Shown here one piece after another: positions 63,388 through 64,000 of a stretch of 64,000 nt of DNA (its first letter is position 1; the number at the start of each line of letters is the position of its first letter). The DNA comes from Pirellula sp. (lineage in GTDB: Bacteria; Planctomycetota; Planctomycetia; Pirellulales; PNKZ01). The stretch lies in contig PNKZ01000020.1 of NCBI GenBank assembly GCA_013822735.1, positions 1-64,000 on the forward strand. Direction: 5' to 3'. The notes under the pieces were generated by a model. It saw only the letters and a program-made list of their open reading frames with translations. It was not told the origin of the DNA and did not search any database. Position numbers and translations under genes: made by a program.

Positions 63388-64000
63388 CTATTTACTAAGA
63401 AAGACGGGGCTCGTAACGACCGCGTGCAGAATGGAACGGAAACCGTAGCTCTCGCGGCCGGCTTCGTCGGCGATGGTTTCCACCGCTTTCCGATCGGCAA
63501 ACGAGATCGGTGCGCCGGTGCCGTAGGCCAGCATCTTCTCGGCGACGTTGGCTGCGAGCTTGCGCGGTTCGGCAGCGACCAGCTTGCGAAACTCGTCTAG
63601 GTTTGCAAACCGCCGACCGTCGGACATCTGATAGCCGGCGTCGATCTTCGGGCCGGTGAAGCGTTTCTTGCCGTCGGTCATGATGTAGCGGTCGCGCCAT
63701 TGGCCCGCCGGGTCGAAGTTCTCCAGCGCGAAGCCGGGGGGATCGATCTTCACATGGCAGACGGCGCAGGCGGCTTGCGAGCGATGCTTTTCGAGCTGCT
63801 CGCGAATGGTTTTGGCGCCGCGAATGTCGGGCTCGATCGCGGGCACGCTTGTCGGCGGCGGAGCAATCGGCACGCCGAGCAGGCGTTCGGAGACCCAAAC
63901 GCCGCGGACGACGGGAGAAGTGTTGGAGCCGTTGGCCGTCACTTTCATGATGGCTCCTTGCGTCATGACGCCGCCGCGATGCGAATCGCGCTCGAGCGAG
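63388..64000 (-). CDS. DUF1588/DUF1585 cytochrome-type protein, N-terminus beyond window
   Basis: The last 204 codons are seen. [20 protein letters not shown] and [15 protein letters not shown] mark DUF1588, [19 protein letters not shown] gives the CxxCH haem motif, and the DUF1585 part ends [17 protein letters not shown]. The N-terminal haem and DUF1592 regions must lie right of 64000. The stop is 28 bp before the DUF1552 gene, so the two are an operon. Role unproven, as for the other pair. Confidence 0.85.
   Translation of the reverse strand, partial: SLERDSHRGGVMTQGAIMKVTANGSNTSPVVRGVWVSERLLGVPIAPPPTSVPAIEPDIRGAKTIREQLEKHRSQAACAVCHVKIDPPGFALENFDPAGQWRDRYIMTDGKKRFTGPKIDAGYQMSDGRRFANLDEFRKLVAAEPRKLAANVAEKMLAYGTGAPISFADRKAVETIADEAGRESYGFRSILHAVVTSPVFLSK

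Overview
The window looks like a planctomycete chromosome segment, most likely of the Pirellula/Blastopirellula type. This is an inference from gene content: DUF1552 proteins paired with cytochrome-like DUF1592/DUF1588/DUF1585 proteins, giant autotransporter-repeat proteins with PEP-CTERM tails, a rhombosortase, a neutral-ceramidase-like protein and a VIT/VWA protein. There are no rRNA genes, no intact tRNA genes and no CRISPR array.

Layout. (1) 1-8.2 kb, minus strand: a SNF2/RapA-type helicase, an Hsp70-like ATPase and a RecD-like helicase that runs off the left edge. They look like one functional cluster, possibly antiviral. (2) 8.4-13.3 kb, plus strand: a winged-helix regulator, a large serine recombinase, two ParB-like proteins and a protein built from four homing-endonuclease-associated repeats. 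Genes from the recombinase on are tightly packed, two junctions by stop/start overlap, so this resembles a mobile-element core. A perfect 13-bp inverted repeat sits over the ribosome binding site of the first gene. (3) 13.6-17.2 kb: a complete three-gene ABC-3C predicted conflict system (QxK nuclease-like protein, middle component, DUF3732 ATPase). (4) 17.4-17.6 kb and 38.7-38.9 kb: two direct repeats of about 195 bp, each ending in the 3' part of a tRNA-Lys(CTT). A decayed tyrosine integrase lies just right of the first. I read these as right ends of two islands that inserted one after another at the same tRNA. (5) 18.4-31.2 kb: a 4269-residue autotransporter-repeat PEP-CTERM protein. (6) 31.5-38.6 kb: a DUF932 remnant, then a complete RND efflux operon (pump, lipoprotein adaptor, TolC-like channel). 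(7) 39-64 kb, more ordinary chromosome: a TPR protein, an aldo/keto reductase, a second giant (2453 aa) PEP-CTERM repeat protein, a DUF1592-type/DUF1552 pair, a ceramidase-like protein, an esterase, a UPF0178 protein, a rhombosortase next to a VIT/VWA protein with a GlyGly-CTERM-like tail, a sigma-54 activator, a fatty-acid-hydroxylase-superfamily membrane protein, and a second DUF1552/DUF1588 pair cut by the right edge.

The left 39 kb therefore reads as stacked accessory islands carrying nucleic-acid-directed defence and mobility genes plus envelope cargo; the right 25 kb is envelope, secretion and degradation functions. The best candidates for something not yet described are the recombinase/ParB/ParB/repeat-protein cassette with its hairpin, the RecD-Hsp70-SNF2 cluster, and the rhombosortase with an adjacent likely substrate. 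All calls come from reading the sequence; no database search was possible.
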